Positions 19,815-29,861 of a stretch of 64,000 nucleotides of DNA are shown here, one piece after another. Source of the stretch: Allobosea sp. 117. Its GTDB lineage: Bacteria > Pseudomonadota > Alphaproteobacteria > Rhizobiales > Xanthobacteraceae. The stretch is taken from positions 806,001 to 870,000 of the forward strand of contig NZ_JNLC01000010.1 in NCBI RefSeq assembly GCF_000702305.1. Reading direction: 5' to 3'. Made by a program: the position numbers and the translations under genes. The stretch's first letter is position 1. Each line of letters begins with the position of its first letter. Below the pieces are notes generated by a model. It searched no databases and had not been told where the DNA came from. It saw only the letters and a program-made list of their open reading frames with translations.

Positions 19815-20018
19815 TCAGCTTTCCGCAGCGCCCTCGGGGTCGCTGTGGAGCTGGCCGGCGGTCGCCCAGTTCTGGCGCGCAACCTCGACGAAGATGATGT
19901 CGAAATCCTCGGGCGGCGCGTTCAGGATGCGGGAGCCCTCGCGGGTCACCAGCCGGGCGAAGTCGCGCTTCTGCTCGTCGGTGCGGCCCTCGAACAGCTC
20001 CACATGGATCGTCGGCAT
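19815..20018 (-). CDS. 4-oxalocrotonate tautomerase family protein
   Basis: This 67-residue small tautomerase begins MPTIHVELFEGRTDEQK. After Met removal, Pro1 would be the catalytic base, and Arg11 of the family is present in 'EGRTDEQK'. 4-OT proteins are usually 60-80 residues and work as hexamers. It lies 78 bases before the D-amino acid aminotransferase on the same strand. It probably interconverts enol and keto forms of a 2-oxo acid; the substrate is unknown. Confidence 0.88.
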   Translation of the reverse strand: MPTIHVELFEGRTDEQKRDFARLVTREGSRILNAPPEDFDIIFVEVARQNWATAGQLHSDPEGAAES

Positions 20019-20117
20019 CGAATCGTCCTCCTCGACGCGTCATGGACGCGCCGGACCTTTGCGCCGGCAGCGGCCGCGAGGCAAGGGGAGACCTGCTTCG
20101 TCAGAGGTTGTCCGATG

Positions 20118-21158
20118 TCACTGCGGGGTGAGGATCAGCGTGCGGAAACTGCGCGCGGCAGGTGAGGGGAGTTCCTTGCAGGGCGTGCCGCCCGCCATCA
20201 CGCGATCGCCGTCGTCGCTGATCAGCGTCACCGTGCGTCCGTCCGCGCTCACGATCAGGCCCTCGGGATGCAAATCCGGCTGCCCGGCGATCGCGTCCCG
20301 CGCTCCCTGCACGGGAACCGGAGCGTCGGACGCCTTGCCCGACCAGCGATAGAGGTCGAAAGGACCGGTCGAGCCGGCCGGCCCCGCCACGATGTAATAA
20401 GTGCCGGATGCCGGCGCATATTCCATGGCTCGGATACCGCGTCCGTCGAGGTCGAGCGCGACGGGCGCGAGGAGCTTCGGCACGGCGCCGTCGTCGACCA
20501 CCTGTGCCGGATTCTCGAACGGGACGACGAGGGCCCTGCCGTCCGCGCTGAGTGGATTGCGCAGGCCGATGAGCATCTTGCCGTCCGGCCGCGCCGCCAG
20601 CGCCTCGATGTTCAGGCCCTGCTTCTCCGGCGCCAGCGCCTCGACTCGCTCGTCGGGGCCGATGGCCGCCTTCAGGACGGGGTCGAGCGCGGCAAGCGCG
20701 TCCGTGAGCGAATGCGCCGACCCCGCCGGCCTGATGCGGAAGCCGTCCGTTCCGGTGGATGCGGTGAGCGCGAAGAACTGCTGCCGGGCCTCACGCACCC
20801 GGCCCTTGGCGCTGCGGCTGTGCGAGCCGATAACGTAGATGCGCCCGCCGAGCTCGGTGACGGCTTCGAGGTCGGCCTTGTCGTCCTCGTCGGAAGGGTC
20901 GAGCTGGAGGAAGCCATTGAGATCGGCGTCGGTGACGGCGAGCGCGCCGCCGTCCCGCCCCGCCGCATAGACGCGCAGCACATTGTCCTCGTCGTTCACC
21001 ACGATGAAATCCGCTCCGCCGGCCAGCGGCACGGCGCCGGAGGCCTCGCACATGCCGGAATGGGTGAACGGTCCGGCTATCGAGAGGCTCTGCGCAATCG
21101 CCGGACCGGCGAGGAACATGGCGATGGCGATGGCGACGGCGGGAAGGAAGCGGGTCAT
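20118..21158 (-). CDS. Exported DUF3616 domain protein
   Basis: This roughly 346-residue exported protein has a signal peptide (MTRFLPAVAIAIAMFLAGPA, cleavage likely after AIAQ). The body contains repeated beta-propeller-like patterns, 'GMCEASGAVPL', 'FIVVNDEDNVLRVY', 'NIEALAARPDGKMLIGLRNP' and 'HPEGLIVSADGRTVTLISDDG', as in DUF3616 proteins. I placed the start at the ATG at 21158 because the signal peptide begins there; the frame is open further upstream without a sensible N-terminus. The function is unknown. It may form a loose operon with the tautomerase and aminotransferase genes. Confidence 0.75.
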   Translation of the reverse strand: MTRFLPAVAIAIAMFLAGPAIAQSLSIAGPFTHSGMCEASGAVPLAGGADFIVVNDEDNVLRVYAAGRDGGALAVTDADLNGFLQLDPSDEDDKADLEAVTELGGRIYVIGSHSRSAKGRVREARQQFFALTASTGTDGFRIRPAGSAHSLTDALAALDPVLKAAIGPDERVEALAPEKQGLNIEALAARPDGKMLIGLRNPLSADGRALVVPFENPAQVVDDGAVPKLLAPVALDLDGRGIRAMEYAPASGTYYIVAGPAGSTGPFDLYRWSGKASDAPVPVQGARDAIAGQPDLHPEGLIVSADGRTVTLISDDGDRVMAGGTPCKELPSPAARSFRTLILTPQ

Positions 21159-21384
21159 GCTGCTCTCAAGCTGGATGCGGCGGCGAAAGGTCATACGCCA
21201 GCCCTGAACTGGCCGTCTCGTGCGGCTCGACGAGCTGAACCTTACGGGTACTGGCATCCCTGCAGCACGGATACAACTCTGCCGTAGGATAATCCTGTAT
21301 GCAATCTATAGGAGCAAAAAGGGGTGATGCAATCGGAATGACGGGCCTGCGTACAGGCTGGCGGCGGCGTGCAGGGGCGCGGCT

Positions 21385-23280
21385 TCAGGGGGCCGGGTTG
21401 TAGACGAGGATGGAGCGCTGCGCGTCGAGCTGCGCGTAGAGCAGAGCCTCAAGCGCGGGGTAATCCGTCGCGGCGTAGATGTCGCGGTCCAGCACCAGCC
21501 GCCAGGTGACGGCGACCTGTTCGCCATCTGCCTGATAGTTCGCCGTGAATCGGCCGGCAGCATTGGCGATGTTCACCGGCGGCGGCAGCCGGGTGATCGT
21601 TGCGCCGTTCGGGGGCGTGATGCGGTAGGTCCAGCCGAAGTCGGCCGCACCCATCATCAGCGGGAACCGCCGCTCGCCATCCGGCGAGATGTAGCCGCGC
21701 ATCGAGCCGGTCGGCTGCGGATTGATGCCGAAGGGAACCGCCATATAGGTCGAGGGCGTCGAGACCACGACCCCGTGCGGGCTGGTCCACTCTCCCTGCG
21801 CGCGCAGCGGCTCGGCGAGGTTGCGCGGGTCGGTCGAGCGCAGCGTGCCGTAACCGCCCTCCTGCGTCGGCGCGAGCAGCTCCTGCCCGAGTGCGGCGGG
21901 CACGCCCACTTGCGCGATCATGCGGCGGATCGGCACGTCGGTGCGGCTGGAGGCGGCGATGCGGCTCTTGCCGGTGATGGTGCCGGCGGCGTCGACGGAA
22001 ATGTCGCCCTCGAAGCGGTAGAGATTGTCCTGCGGCTTCGAGGCGGGGGTGTGCCGCACTTCGCCGGTCGTGGTGGCGATCACCACCAGCTTGTCCGACA
22101 GCATCATGTCCAGCACGCCGAAGGCGGCGAAGGGATCGGTCGTGTTGGTGTAGGTGTCGAAGTCCGGCAGATAGGCCACCACGTGGTTGAACGAGCCGCT
22201 CGACCAGGAGGGCAGCGGCTGCATCCGGTTGTCCCAGTTCACCAGCGCGGCCTCGGCGCGGACGCCGAGCGCGGCGAGCAGCGCCTGCACCAGCACCACG
22301 TGGTCCTTGCAGTCGCCATAGCCGTTGCGCAGCACGCTCGCCGCGTCGTGCGGCACGTAGTCGTCGCCGGCGCTGAGATAGACCGCGACATAGCGGATGT
22401 GCCCCGCCACCCAGTTGTGCACCCGCCGCGCCGCCTCGAGGCCGGTGGCGCCATTGGCGATCGAGGCGGCGAGCGTCTGGATCTCGGGCGTCACCGCCGC
22501 CTTGCCGGCGGCCTGCCGCGCATAGATGGCGCCGAACTGCTCGTATCCGGTCAGGGTGGAGGCGACGAAGCCGGGACCGACGTCGATCGGCGAGACCATA
22601 TGCGGCTCGGCGGGATAGGTCTCGCCGGTGCGGATCGAGGCGGTGATCGTCCGGGTGGCGCCGGTGGTGGTGTCGCTGACGGCGAAGCCCCCGCGCTGGC
22701 CGAAGGCGATGGGCAGGCTCGCCGGCGCCGTGATCGTCACGTCGACCGCCATGCGGCCGTTCAGCTCGGGCAGGAAATTGGCGTTGAAGCCTAGCAACTG
22801 CGGCGTGTTGATCGAGTGCCGCCACTTGCTGTGCACCACGCTGCCGCGCTGCACCTGCGGGAAGACGACGGTGGTCGTCTGCGTGTCGACGAAGCCCGGC
22901 GTGCTCTGCGCGGCGGCGCTGGGGCGGGTGAAGATGCTGGCGGCCGGCACCTCGATGCGGGTGCCGTCGGCATGGGTGATCCAGGCTTCGAGCAGCTCCA
23001 GCTTCTCGTCGGTCGGGTCGAAGTCGAAGGACGTGGTCGCAGCCTCCGCCACCAGCCGGTCATTGACCAGCTTCGCCTCGAAGGTGCGGGTTTCGACATA
23101 GGTGGTGTCGGCGTTGACCACGATCTCGCTGGTGATCGCCTGCACCATGCCGTCCGGCAGATCGGCGGCAGCGGGAGCCGTCGTCAGGAGGATGAGGGCC
23201 GCCGCCATCCACCCGTTCCCGCGGAGAGGCGCGAAATGCCGCCGGGGAGCAACATCGTTGAAGGATCGGCGGCGCTGCAT
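21385..23280 (-). CDS. DUF3857 and transglutaminase-like domain protein
   Basis: This roughly 631-residue exported protein has a positively charged start and a hydrophobic segment ('MAAALILLTTAPAAAD'). A DUF3857 domain follows, then a transglutaminase-like cysteine peptidase core. The core shows the Cys in 'GYGDCKDHVVL', the His in 'FNHVVAYLP' and the Asp in 'FDTYTNTTDP'. A beta-rich C-terminal part with no clear match completes it. The ATG at 23280 was chosen because a purine-rich GGAGACGAGAG stretch precedes it; the open frame continues upstream into the SDR gene but only as an overlap. The function is unknown, though such proteins are often secreted or periplasmic. It follows the SDR gene on the same strand. 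Confidence 0.78.
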   Translation of the reverse strand: MQRRRSFNDVAPRRHFAPLRGNGWMAAALILLTTAPAAADLPDGMVQAITSEIVVNADTTYVETRTFEAKLVNDRLVAEAATTSFDFDPTDEKLELLEAWITHADGTRIEVPAASIFTRPSAAAQSTPGFVDTQTTTVVFPQVQRGSVVHSKWRHSINTPQLLGFNANFLPELNGRMAVDVTITAPASLPIAFGQRGGFAVSDTTTGATRTITASIRTGETYPAEPHMVSPIDVGPGFVASTLTGYEQFGAIYARQAAGKAAVTPEIQTLAASIANGATGLEAARRVHNWVAGHIRYVAVYLSAGDDYVPHDAASVLRNGYGDCKDHVVLVQALLAALGVRAEAALVNWDNRMQPLPSWSSGSFNHVVAYLPDFDTYTNTTDPFAAFGVLDMMLSDKLVVIATTTGEVRHTPASKPQDNLYRFEGDISVDAAGTITGKSRIAASSRTDVPIRRMIAQVGVPAALGQELLAPTQEGGYGTLRSTDPRNLAEPLRAQGEWTSPHGVVVSTPSTYMAVPFGINPQPTGSMRGYISPDGERRFPLMMGAADFGWTYRITPPNGATITRLPPPVNIANAAGRFTANYQADGEQVAVTWRLVLDRDIYAATDYPALEALLYAQLDAQRSILVYNPAP

Positions 23281-23432
23281 CTCTCGTCTCCGGCCTGCGC
23301 TCATGCCCGCTGCCGCAGAGGCAGGGCATGTCCCTCCTAGCACGCGGATCGCACCCTGTGCCGGTATCGTCGCAGCGGAAAAAGAGAAGGTGTAGCGGAT
23401 GGTTACCGCGAAATGACCGGGGAGGTGGCGCC

Positions 23433-24203
23433 TCAGTTCATCCACAGCCCGCCGGTGACGTTGATCGCCTGCCCGGTCATGTAGGACGACTCGTCCGAGG
23501 CCAGGAAGGCGACGACGCGGGCGATGTCGTCCGGCACGCCGACGCGGCCGATCGGGATCATCGACTCGCGCTCCTTGGCGGTCGGCAGGCCCTGCTCGCG
23601 TGACATCCTGTCGGCGTCCTCGCGCATCCTGGTGCCGACGATCGAGCCGGGGCATACGGCGTTGACGGTGACGCCGAGCGGCGCGACCTCCGCGGCAAGC
23701 CCCTGGGTGAAGGCGATCACCGCCGCCTTGGAGGCGGAATAGGGCGCGTAGCTCGGCTTGCCGATCTTGCCGAACCAGGAGGCGATGTTGACGATCCGCC
23801 CCGCGCGCCGCTCGATCATCTCGGGCAGCACGGCCCTGGAGACGTTGAAGACGCTGTCGGTGTTGATGGCGAACACCCGCCGCCATGCGGCGACATCGAC
23901 GTCGACGACCTTGCCGACCATGGTGATGCCGGCGTTGTTGACGGCGATGTCGACCTTGCCGAATGCTCCGCGCGCGGCGCCGACGGCCGCCTGCACCGCG
24001 TCGTGATCGGCGACGTCGACGCCGAGCGCCACCGCGCGGCGGCCGAGCCCCTCGACCATATGCGCGGTCTCCTGCGCTCCGGCGGCGTCGAGGTCGAGGA
24101 CGGCGACGTCGCAGCCCTCCTCGGCGAGGCGGGTGGCGATGCGCCGGCCGATGCCGACCGCGCCGCCCGTGACGAGGGCGCTTCTTCCGTCAAGCTTGTA
24201 CAT
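23433..24203 (-). CDS. SDR family oxidoreductase
   Basis: This 256-residue classical short-chain dehydrogenase has the NAD(P)-binding motif 'TGGAVGIGRRIA' near residue 12 and Asp 'VLDLDAAG' at the end of beta-2 (suggesting NAD preference). It also has 'NNAG' and the catalytic Ser/Tyr/Lys in 'NIASWFG' and 'YAPYSASK'. It lies 39 bases downstream of livF, so it is likely co-expressed with the Liv importer and may oxidise a hydroxylated catabolite of the imported compound (inference). Confidence 0.92.
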   Translation of the reverse strand: MYKLDGRSALVTGGAVGIGRRIATRLAEEGCDVAVLDLDAAGAQETAHMVEGLGRRAVALGVDVADHDAVQAAVGAARGAFGKVDIAVNNAGITMVGKVVDVDVAAWRRVFAINTDSVFNVSRAVLPEMIERRAGRIVNIASWFGKIGKPSYAPYSASKAAVIAFTQGLAAEVAPLGVTVNAVCPGSIVGTRMREDADRMSREQGLPTAKERESMIPIGRVGVPDDIARVVAFLASDESSYMTGQAINVTGGLWMN

Positions 24204-24242
24204 GGCGATACCGGATCGGGAACGAGGGTTGGAGGGCGCGCC

Positions 24243-25001
<759 letters not shown>

Positions 25002-25736
25002 GGTAAGCCTCCTGCACTTCGGGGTTCGCGCGAATCTGTGCCGGCGTGCCCTTCGCCAGTACCGCGCCGCGGTTCATCACGATGATCCGGTCCGAGATGG
25101 ACATGATCAGCTTCATGTCATGCTCGATCAGCACCATCGCCATGCCGGGCGTGCGCAGTTCGAGGATGTGCTTCTTGAGCTCTTCCGTCTCGCCGTGGTT
25201 GAGGCCGGCCGCTGGCTCGTCGAGCAGCAGCACGCGCGGCTCGGCGACGATGGCACGGGCGAGCTCGACCAGCTTCTGCTGGCCATAGGCGAGGCTGCCG
25301 GCAAGGCGCTGCGCGTAGGGCGCGAGGCCGAGCCGCTGTAGCACCGCATGGCAGCGGGCGCGACGCTCTTCCGCCGCCGCGCGCGAGGCGAGGCCGAAGC
25401 TGTCGGCGATCAGCGTGCCGATATGCGGGGGCACCAGCACCACCTCGAGGTTCTGCAGCACGCTCATGCCGTCGAACAGGCGGATGTTCTGGTAGGTGCG
25501 CGAGAGCCCCGCATGGGCGATGCGGTACTTCGGCAGCCTCTGCAGTTCGATGTCGTCGAGCAGGATGCGCCCGGAGGTGACGCTGTAGGAGCCGGCCGCC
25601 ATGTTGACGAGGGTCGACTTGCCGGCGCCGTTCGGGCCGATGATCGCGGTGATCAGCCCCGGCTCGACGTCGAAGGTGACGTCGTTGATCGCGTTCAGCG
25701 CGCCGAAGCGCTTGGTGACGTGCTCGAACCTCAGCA

Positions 25737-26735
25737 TCAGCCGCCCCCCAGCTTGCGGACCAGCCAGCGCGGGCCGTAGTCGCGCGAGATGAGGCCGCGC
25801 GGGCGGGCGAGGATGATCACCACCAGGGCCATGCCGTAGAGCAGCAGCCGGTAGTCGGCATAGGCGCGCAGCAGCTCCGGGATCAGGATGAGGATGGTGG
25901 CACCGAGCAGCGCGCCGAACGGATTGCCGAGGCCACCGACGACGATCACCAGCACGATGACGAGCGACTCCCAGAAGGTGAAGCTCTCCGGCGAGACGAA
26001 GCGCTGCATGGCGGCGAAGATGACGCCGCCGGCCCCGCCGATGGTGGCGGACAGCCCGAACGCGACCAGCTTCACCCGCGTGGTGTCGATGCCGCAGCCG
26101 CGCGCGGCGTCCTGGTCCTCGCGCACCGCGGAAAGCGCGGTGCCGAGCGTGCTCTCCTGCACCCGCCAGACGAAGAGGAACACGACGATCAGCAGGGCGA
26201 CGAGCAGGTAGAGGAAGTCGAGCGGATCGGTCAGCGTCCAGCCGAAGATGCGCGCCTCGTCGATGCGGGCGATGCCCTGCGGGCCGTTGGTGAGCCCGTC
26301 GAGGTTGTTCATCAGTACGCGGATGATCTCGCCGAAGCCGAGCGTGACAATGGCGAGATAGTCGCCGCGCAGCCTCAGCACCGGGATGCCGAGCAGCACG
26401 CCGGCGACGCCGGCCGCGGCGGAGCCGATGATCAGCACCAGCCAGAACGGCAGGTGGATGTCGAACTGCCCCGAGGCGAGCAGCGCATAGGCATAGGCGC
26501 CGATCGCGTAGAAGGCGACGAAGCCGAGATCGAGCAGCCCCGCATAGCCGACCACGATGTTCAGCCCGAGGCCGAGTATGGCGTAGAGCAGGATCATGTC
26601 GAGGATGCGCAGCGGATAGGTCGGCAGGAACTGGCCGACCACCAGCGCCGCCGCCGGCACGAGCAGCAGGACGAGCGCGCCGCGCCAGATGTGCAGCGGT
26701 GCCGCCGGCTGCAGGGAGGGGGCGTCAGAAGTCAC
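25737..26735 (-). CDS. livM: Branched-chain amino acid-type ABC transporter permease LivM
   Basis: This 332-residue LivM-type permease has about nine hydrophobic segments. 'ILGLGLNIVVGYAGLLDLGFVAFYAIGAY' is typical of the family start, and the coupling region shows 'AVREDQDAARGCGIDTTRVK'. It overlaps livH by 11 bases and livG by 1 base. It forms the membrane channel with LivH. The substrate is not fixed by the sequence; the neighbours suggest an unusual amino acid. Confidence 0.95.
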   Translation of the reverse strand: MTSDAPSLQPAAPLHIWRGALVLLLVPAAALVVGQFLPTYPLRILDMILLYAILGLGLNIVVGYAGLLDLGFVAFYAIGAYAYALLASGQFDIHLPFWLVLIIGSAAAGVAGVLLGIPVLRLRGDYLAIVTLGFGEIIRVLMNNLDGLTNGPQGIARIDEARIFGWTLTDPLDFLYLLVALLIVVFLFVWRVQESTLGTALSAVREDQDAARGCGIDTTRVKLVAFGLSATIGGAGGVIFAAMQRFVSPESFTFWESLVIVLVIVVGGLGNPFGALLGATILILIPELLRAYADYRLLLYGMALVVIILARPRGLISRDYGPRWLVRKLGGG

Positions 26736-27666
26736 TCTTGTACACCATGGTTTCTTCGCTGACGTGCTCGCCGAGGAGCCCCGCCGGGCGGAACAGGAGG
26801 ATCAGCACCAGCACCGAGAAGGCGAAGATGTCGCGATATTCGGTGCCGATCAGCCCGCCGGTCAGCACCGGCATCCAGGCGGTCGCGAAGGTCTCGATGG
26901 CGCCGAGCAGGAAGCCGCCCAGCACCGCGCCGGGGATCGAGCCGATGCCGCCGAGGATGGCGGCGGTGAACGCCTTCATGCCGATGACGAAGCCCATGGT
27001 GAAGCTCGCCACGCCGTAGAAGGACGAATAGAGGATCCCCGCCACCGCGCCGAGGCCGGGGCCGATGAAGAAGATCAGCGAGATCGCCATGTTGGGGTTG
27101 ATGCCGACCAGCGAGGCGGTCTCCGCGTTCTCGGCCACCGCGCGGATGCGTACGCCGAGATTGGTGCGGTTCACGAACAGCTCGAGCCCGACCATCAGGA
27201 TCACCGCGACGAGGAAGATGGTGATCTGCTTGTAGGTGATGATGGCGCCGAACAGGTCGATGATCCCCGACGGCAGGAAGGAGGGATAGATCTGCGGCCG
27301 GCGGCCGGCGATCAGCATCACCGCGTTCTGGATGACCACCGCCATGCCGAGCGCCGAGAGCATCGGCGCGAGGCGCGACGTGCCGCGCAGCGGCCGATAG
27401 GCGACGATCTCCACGCTGACGCCGACCAGCCCGATCACCACGAAGGTGATGAGGCCGACGATGATGCCGCCCATCGGATGGCCGGTCACGCCGAGCGCGC
27501 CGGCGAGCCCGAGGCCGATGAAGGCGCCGGCGGTGAACAGCTCGCTATGGGCGAAGTTGATCAGGCGCAGCACGCCGTAGACCATGGTGTAGCCCAGCGC
27601 GATCAGCGCGTAGATCGAGCCGACGGTCAGGGCGTTGATCGTCTGCTGCAGGATGAGGGAGCCCAT
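26725..27666 (-). CDS. livH: Branched-chain amino acid-type ABC transporter permease LivH
   Basis: This 313-residue LivH-type permease starts MGSLILQQTINALTVGSIYA, the characteristic N-terminus. It has the EAA-like coupling loop 'AENAETASLVGINPN' and 'GGIGSIPGAVLGG'. I took the ATG at 27666 because the family begins there; the frame is open further upstream but that part is not LivH-like. It overlaps livM by 11 bases. A strong hairpin lies between livK and this gene. Confidence 0.95.
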   Translation of the reverse strand: MGSLILQQTINALTVGSIYALIALGYTMVYGVLRLINFAHSELFTAGAFIGLGLAGALGVTGHPMGGIIVGLITFVVIGLVGVSVEIVAYRPLRGTSRLAPMLSALGMAVVIQNAVMLIAGRRPQIYPSFLPSGIIDLFGAIITYKQITIFLVAVILMVGLELFVNRTNLGVRIRAVAENAETASLVGINPNMAISLIFFIGPGLGAVAGILYSSFYGVASFTMGFVIGMKAFTAAILGGIGSIPGAVLGGFLLGAIETFATAWMPVLTGGLIGTEYRDIFAFSVLVLILLFRPAGLLGEHVSEETMVYKSDF

Positions 27667-27780
27667 CGGAATCTTCCTTCGCGGGATATTCCTTCGACGG
27701 TGTGGCGCGGACCGGCACGCCCGGCGCTCGCCGGACGGGCGGTCTTGGCGCGGCAAGCCGCACGGTGGAACGGGAGGGGC

Positions 27781-27806
27781 TTCCCCGGCAGGTGGCCGCC
27801 GGGGAA
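27781..27806 (-). terminator. Hairpin between livK and livH
   Basis: Nine-base perfect arms TTCCCCGGC / GCCGGGGAA flank an 8-nt loop, 18 bases past the livK stop. There is no T-run downstream on the minus strand. It resembles a stabilising or attenuating element that raises binding-protein mRNA over the permease and ATPase parts. Confidence 0.55.
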
Positions 27807-27823
27807 GGATCAACCGTGGCGGC

Positions 27824-28930
27824 TCACTTCACCAGGGCAAACTTGCCGTCCTTGACCGCGTAGAGGAACAGGAAGGGCTTCGTCAGCTCGCCATTGGGCG
27901 CGAAAGCGACGTGGCCGAGGATGCCGTCGAAGTCGCTCTTGGCGATCTCGGCGACGATGCCCGCGCGGGTCAGCGGGGCCGGCGCCTTCTTCATCGCCTC
28001 GATGATGATGGCGGCTTCCTGGTAGCCATAGGCGGAATAGGGGCCGGGCTCCTCGCCGAAGGCGGCCTTGTAGTCGGCGGCGAACTTCTGCAGAGCCGGC
28101 GAGGAATCATAGGGCGGCGCCTGGAAGGAGACGATCGCGCCTTCCGAGGCCGGGCCGGCGCCCGAGACGAAGTCCGGCGTGAAGGCGCTGTCGGCGCCGA
28201 AGAAGGTCGCCTTGATGCCGAGCTCGCGGGCCTGCTTCACGAACAGTCCGACTGCCGGCATGATGCCGCCGAAATAGATCACGTCCGGGTTCTCGGTGCG
28301 GATCGTGGCGAGCAGCGCCGAGAAGTCGACGTCGGTCTGGGCGACGCCGGAGAACGAGGTGACGGTGCCGCCGCCCTTCGTGAAGTTGTCGCGGAACACC
28401 TCGGCGACGCCCTGGCCGAAGGCCTGCTTGTCGTGGACGATGGCGGCCTTCTTGGCCTTCAGCGTGGTCAGCGCGTATTCGGCCGGCGCCGAGCCCTGCG
28501 AAAGGTCGTTGGCGATCGGGCGGAACAGGTTCTTGTAGCCGGCCTTGGTGACCTTCGGGTTGGAGGAGTTGGTCACCTGCGGCATGCCGCAGCGGTTGTA
28601 CACGTCCGAGGACGGGATGGTGACGCCGGAGTTGAAGTTGGCGACCACGCCGAGCATGGCAGCATTGTCGCAGTGCTTCTGGGCGATCAGCGTGCCCTGC
28701 TTCGGGTCGCCGCTGTCGTCGTCGCGCACCAGCACGAGCTTCTGGCCCTGGACGCCGCCAGCCGCATTGGCCTGCTTCACGGCGAGCTCCATGCCGTTCT
28801 GCCAGGTGGTGCCGAACAGCGCCTCGGCGTTGCTGGTGGGGCCCGCGGTGCCGATCAGCACGTCCGCATGGGCGGTGCCGGCGAGCAGCGCGACGGCCGC
28901 CGCGGCATAGGCTAGGTTCTTGAGACGCAT
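27824..28930 (-). CDS. livK: ABC transporter substrate-binding protein, LivK/branched-chain amino acid type
   Basis: This 368-residue periplasmic binding protein has a signal peptide (start MRLKNLAYAAAAVALLAGTA, cleavage near AHA). The mature part begins DVLIGTAGPTSN, and 'AVKQANAAGGVQGQKLVLV' is the usual LivJ/K-like first domain motif. It captures the ligand for LivHMGF. The ligand may be an amino acid or related compound given the divergent amino-acid catabolic operon (inference). It lies 72 bases downstream of a GntR regulator gene on the same strand. Confidence 0.94.
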   Translation of the reverse strand: MRLKNLAYAAAAVALLAGTAHADVLIGTAGPTSNAEALFGTTWQNGMELAVKQANAAGGVQGQKLVLVRDDDSGDPKQGTLIAQKHCDNAAMLGVVANFNSGVTIPSSDVYNRCGMPQVTNSSNPKVTKAGYKNLFRPIANDLSQGSAPAEYALTTLKAKKAAIVHDKQAFGQGVAEVFRDNFTKGGGTVTSFSGVAQTDVDFSALLATIRTENPDVIYFGGIMPAVGLFVKQARELGIKATFFGADSAFTPDFVSGAGPASEGAIVSFQAPPYDSSPALQKFAADYKAAFGEEPGPYSAYGYQEAAIIIEAMKKAPAPLTRAGIVAEIAKSDFDGILGHVAFAPNGELTKPFLFLYAVKDGKFALVK

Positions 28931-29002
28931 GTCAGTTCCCTCTGTTCACGCCCGTTCGGGCGGTTTGGTGGGGGCGGGTGCCAACATGCGCCGGCAGCCG
29001 CC

Positions 29003-29677
29003 CTAAGCGATGTGTCGCGCCTTGCCGACCCGGCCCTCGGCCAGCGACGCAACCAGATTCCGGCACACGCGCTGGATGTGCGCGCGCAGCGTGTCGACCC
29101 CGCGCCGGATGTCGCCCAGCCGAGCGAAGGCGATCAGCGCCCGGTGGTCGGAAAGCTCGCGCTCGACATCCTCCGCCACCGCGATCTGCAGGTTCACGTA
29201 GCGGTTGGCGTTGTCGTGCACGGTGCGCAGCAGCCGGAGCGCGATGGTGTTCCCGCTCGGCCGGTAGAGCACCTCGTGGAAGCGCCAGTTGAAGTCGCCC
29301 CAGTTCTCGACGCTGCCGCTCGCCATCGCCTCGTCGGTGATGGCCTCGGCGAGGGCGAAGTCGGCTTCCGTCAGGCGCGGGATGGCGGCCTCGAACAGCC
29401 ACGTCTCCAGCCGCAGGCGGATCTCGAAAAGCTCCTCGATCTCCTCCAGTGAGAGGGACGACACCACCGTCCCCTTGTGCAGTTCCGAAACGACGAGGCC
29501 CTCCGCCTCGAGCTGGCGGATCGCCTCGCGCAGCGGGACGCGCGACACGCCGAGCTCGGCGGCGAGCTTCTCCTGGCGCAGCGGCGCCCCCTCGGGGAGC
29601 TGGCCGGTGATGATCTGATGCCTCAACTGCGTGACAATCTGATCCGTCAACGATTGGCGGCCAATCTTCGCCATCAT
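29003..29677 (-). CDS. GntR family transcriptional regulator, FadR/FCD subfamily
   Basis: This 224-residue regulator has an N-terminal winged helix ('LTDQIVTQLRHQIITGQL', 'LAAELGVSRVPLREAIRQLE') and a C-terminal FCD ligand domain with the metal/ligand histidines ('NWRFHEVLY', 'SDHRALI', 'TLRAHIQRV'). It is divergent from the cupin-led operon and upstream of livK. Three sites similar to FCD operators lie in the divergent region, one of them within 30 bases of this gene's start, so autoregulation is likely. A 14-bp inverted repeat (CGCCCG-TT-CGGGCG, 28949-28962) lies between this gene and livK and may tune expression. Confidence 0.93.
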   Translation of the reverse strand: MMAKIGRQSLTDQIVTQLRHQIITGQLPEGAPLRQEKLAAELGVSRVPLREAIRQLEAEGLVVSELHKGTVVSSLSLEEIEELFEIRLRLETWLFEAAIPRLTEADFALAEAITDEAMASGSVENWGDFNWRFHEVLYRPSGNTIALRLLRTVHDNANRYVNLQIAVAEDVERELSDHRALIAFARLGDIRRGVDTLRAHIQRVCRNLVASLAEGRVGKARHIA

Positions 29678-29691
29678 CCCTCTCGCTCCAT

Positions 29692-29818
29692 ATTGAATAC
29701 GATATTCAGTTAAGTTTGATCAACAAGCCTAAATAGTGGACATAATTTGTACACAAATGCCTATTTTTTGTGCTTTCATTCGATCTGTGGCGGGAATAGC
29801 CTGAATATTGTATTCAAT
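29692..29818. promoter_or_regulatory. Divergent AT-rich control region with three putative GntR/FCD operators
   Basis: Three 12-mers align: ATTGAATACGAT (29692-29703), TTTGTACACAAA (29746-29757) and ATTGTATTCAAT (29807-29818), giving consensus WTTGWAYWCRAW. This resembles the TTGTATACAA-type operators of FCD regulators. The outer two also form TGAATA-N3-TATTCA inverted repeats (29694-29708 and 29802-29816). The stretch is far more AT-rich than its surroundings, as expected for promoters facing both ways. A CATAAT -10-like hexamer sits at 29741-29746. Confidence 0.55.
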
Positions 29819-29861
29819 TGTCTCCCGGCCTCCGGTCGTGGCGAGCAGTGGGAAAAGGCAC

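Noticed and set aside
21286..21296. AGGATAATCCT palindrome upstream of the DUF3616 gene as an operator
   Set aside because: It is a single short palindrome with no second copy or linked regulator gene, so it is too weak to call.
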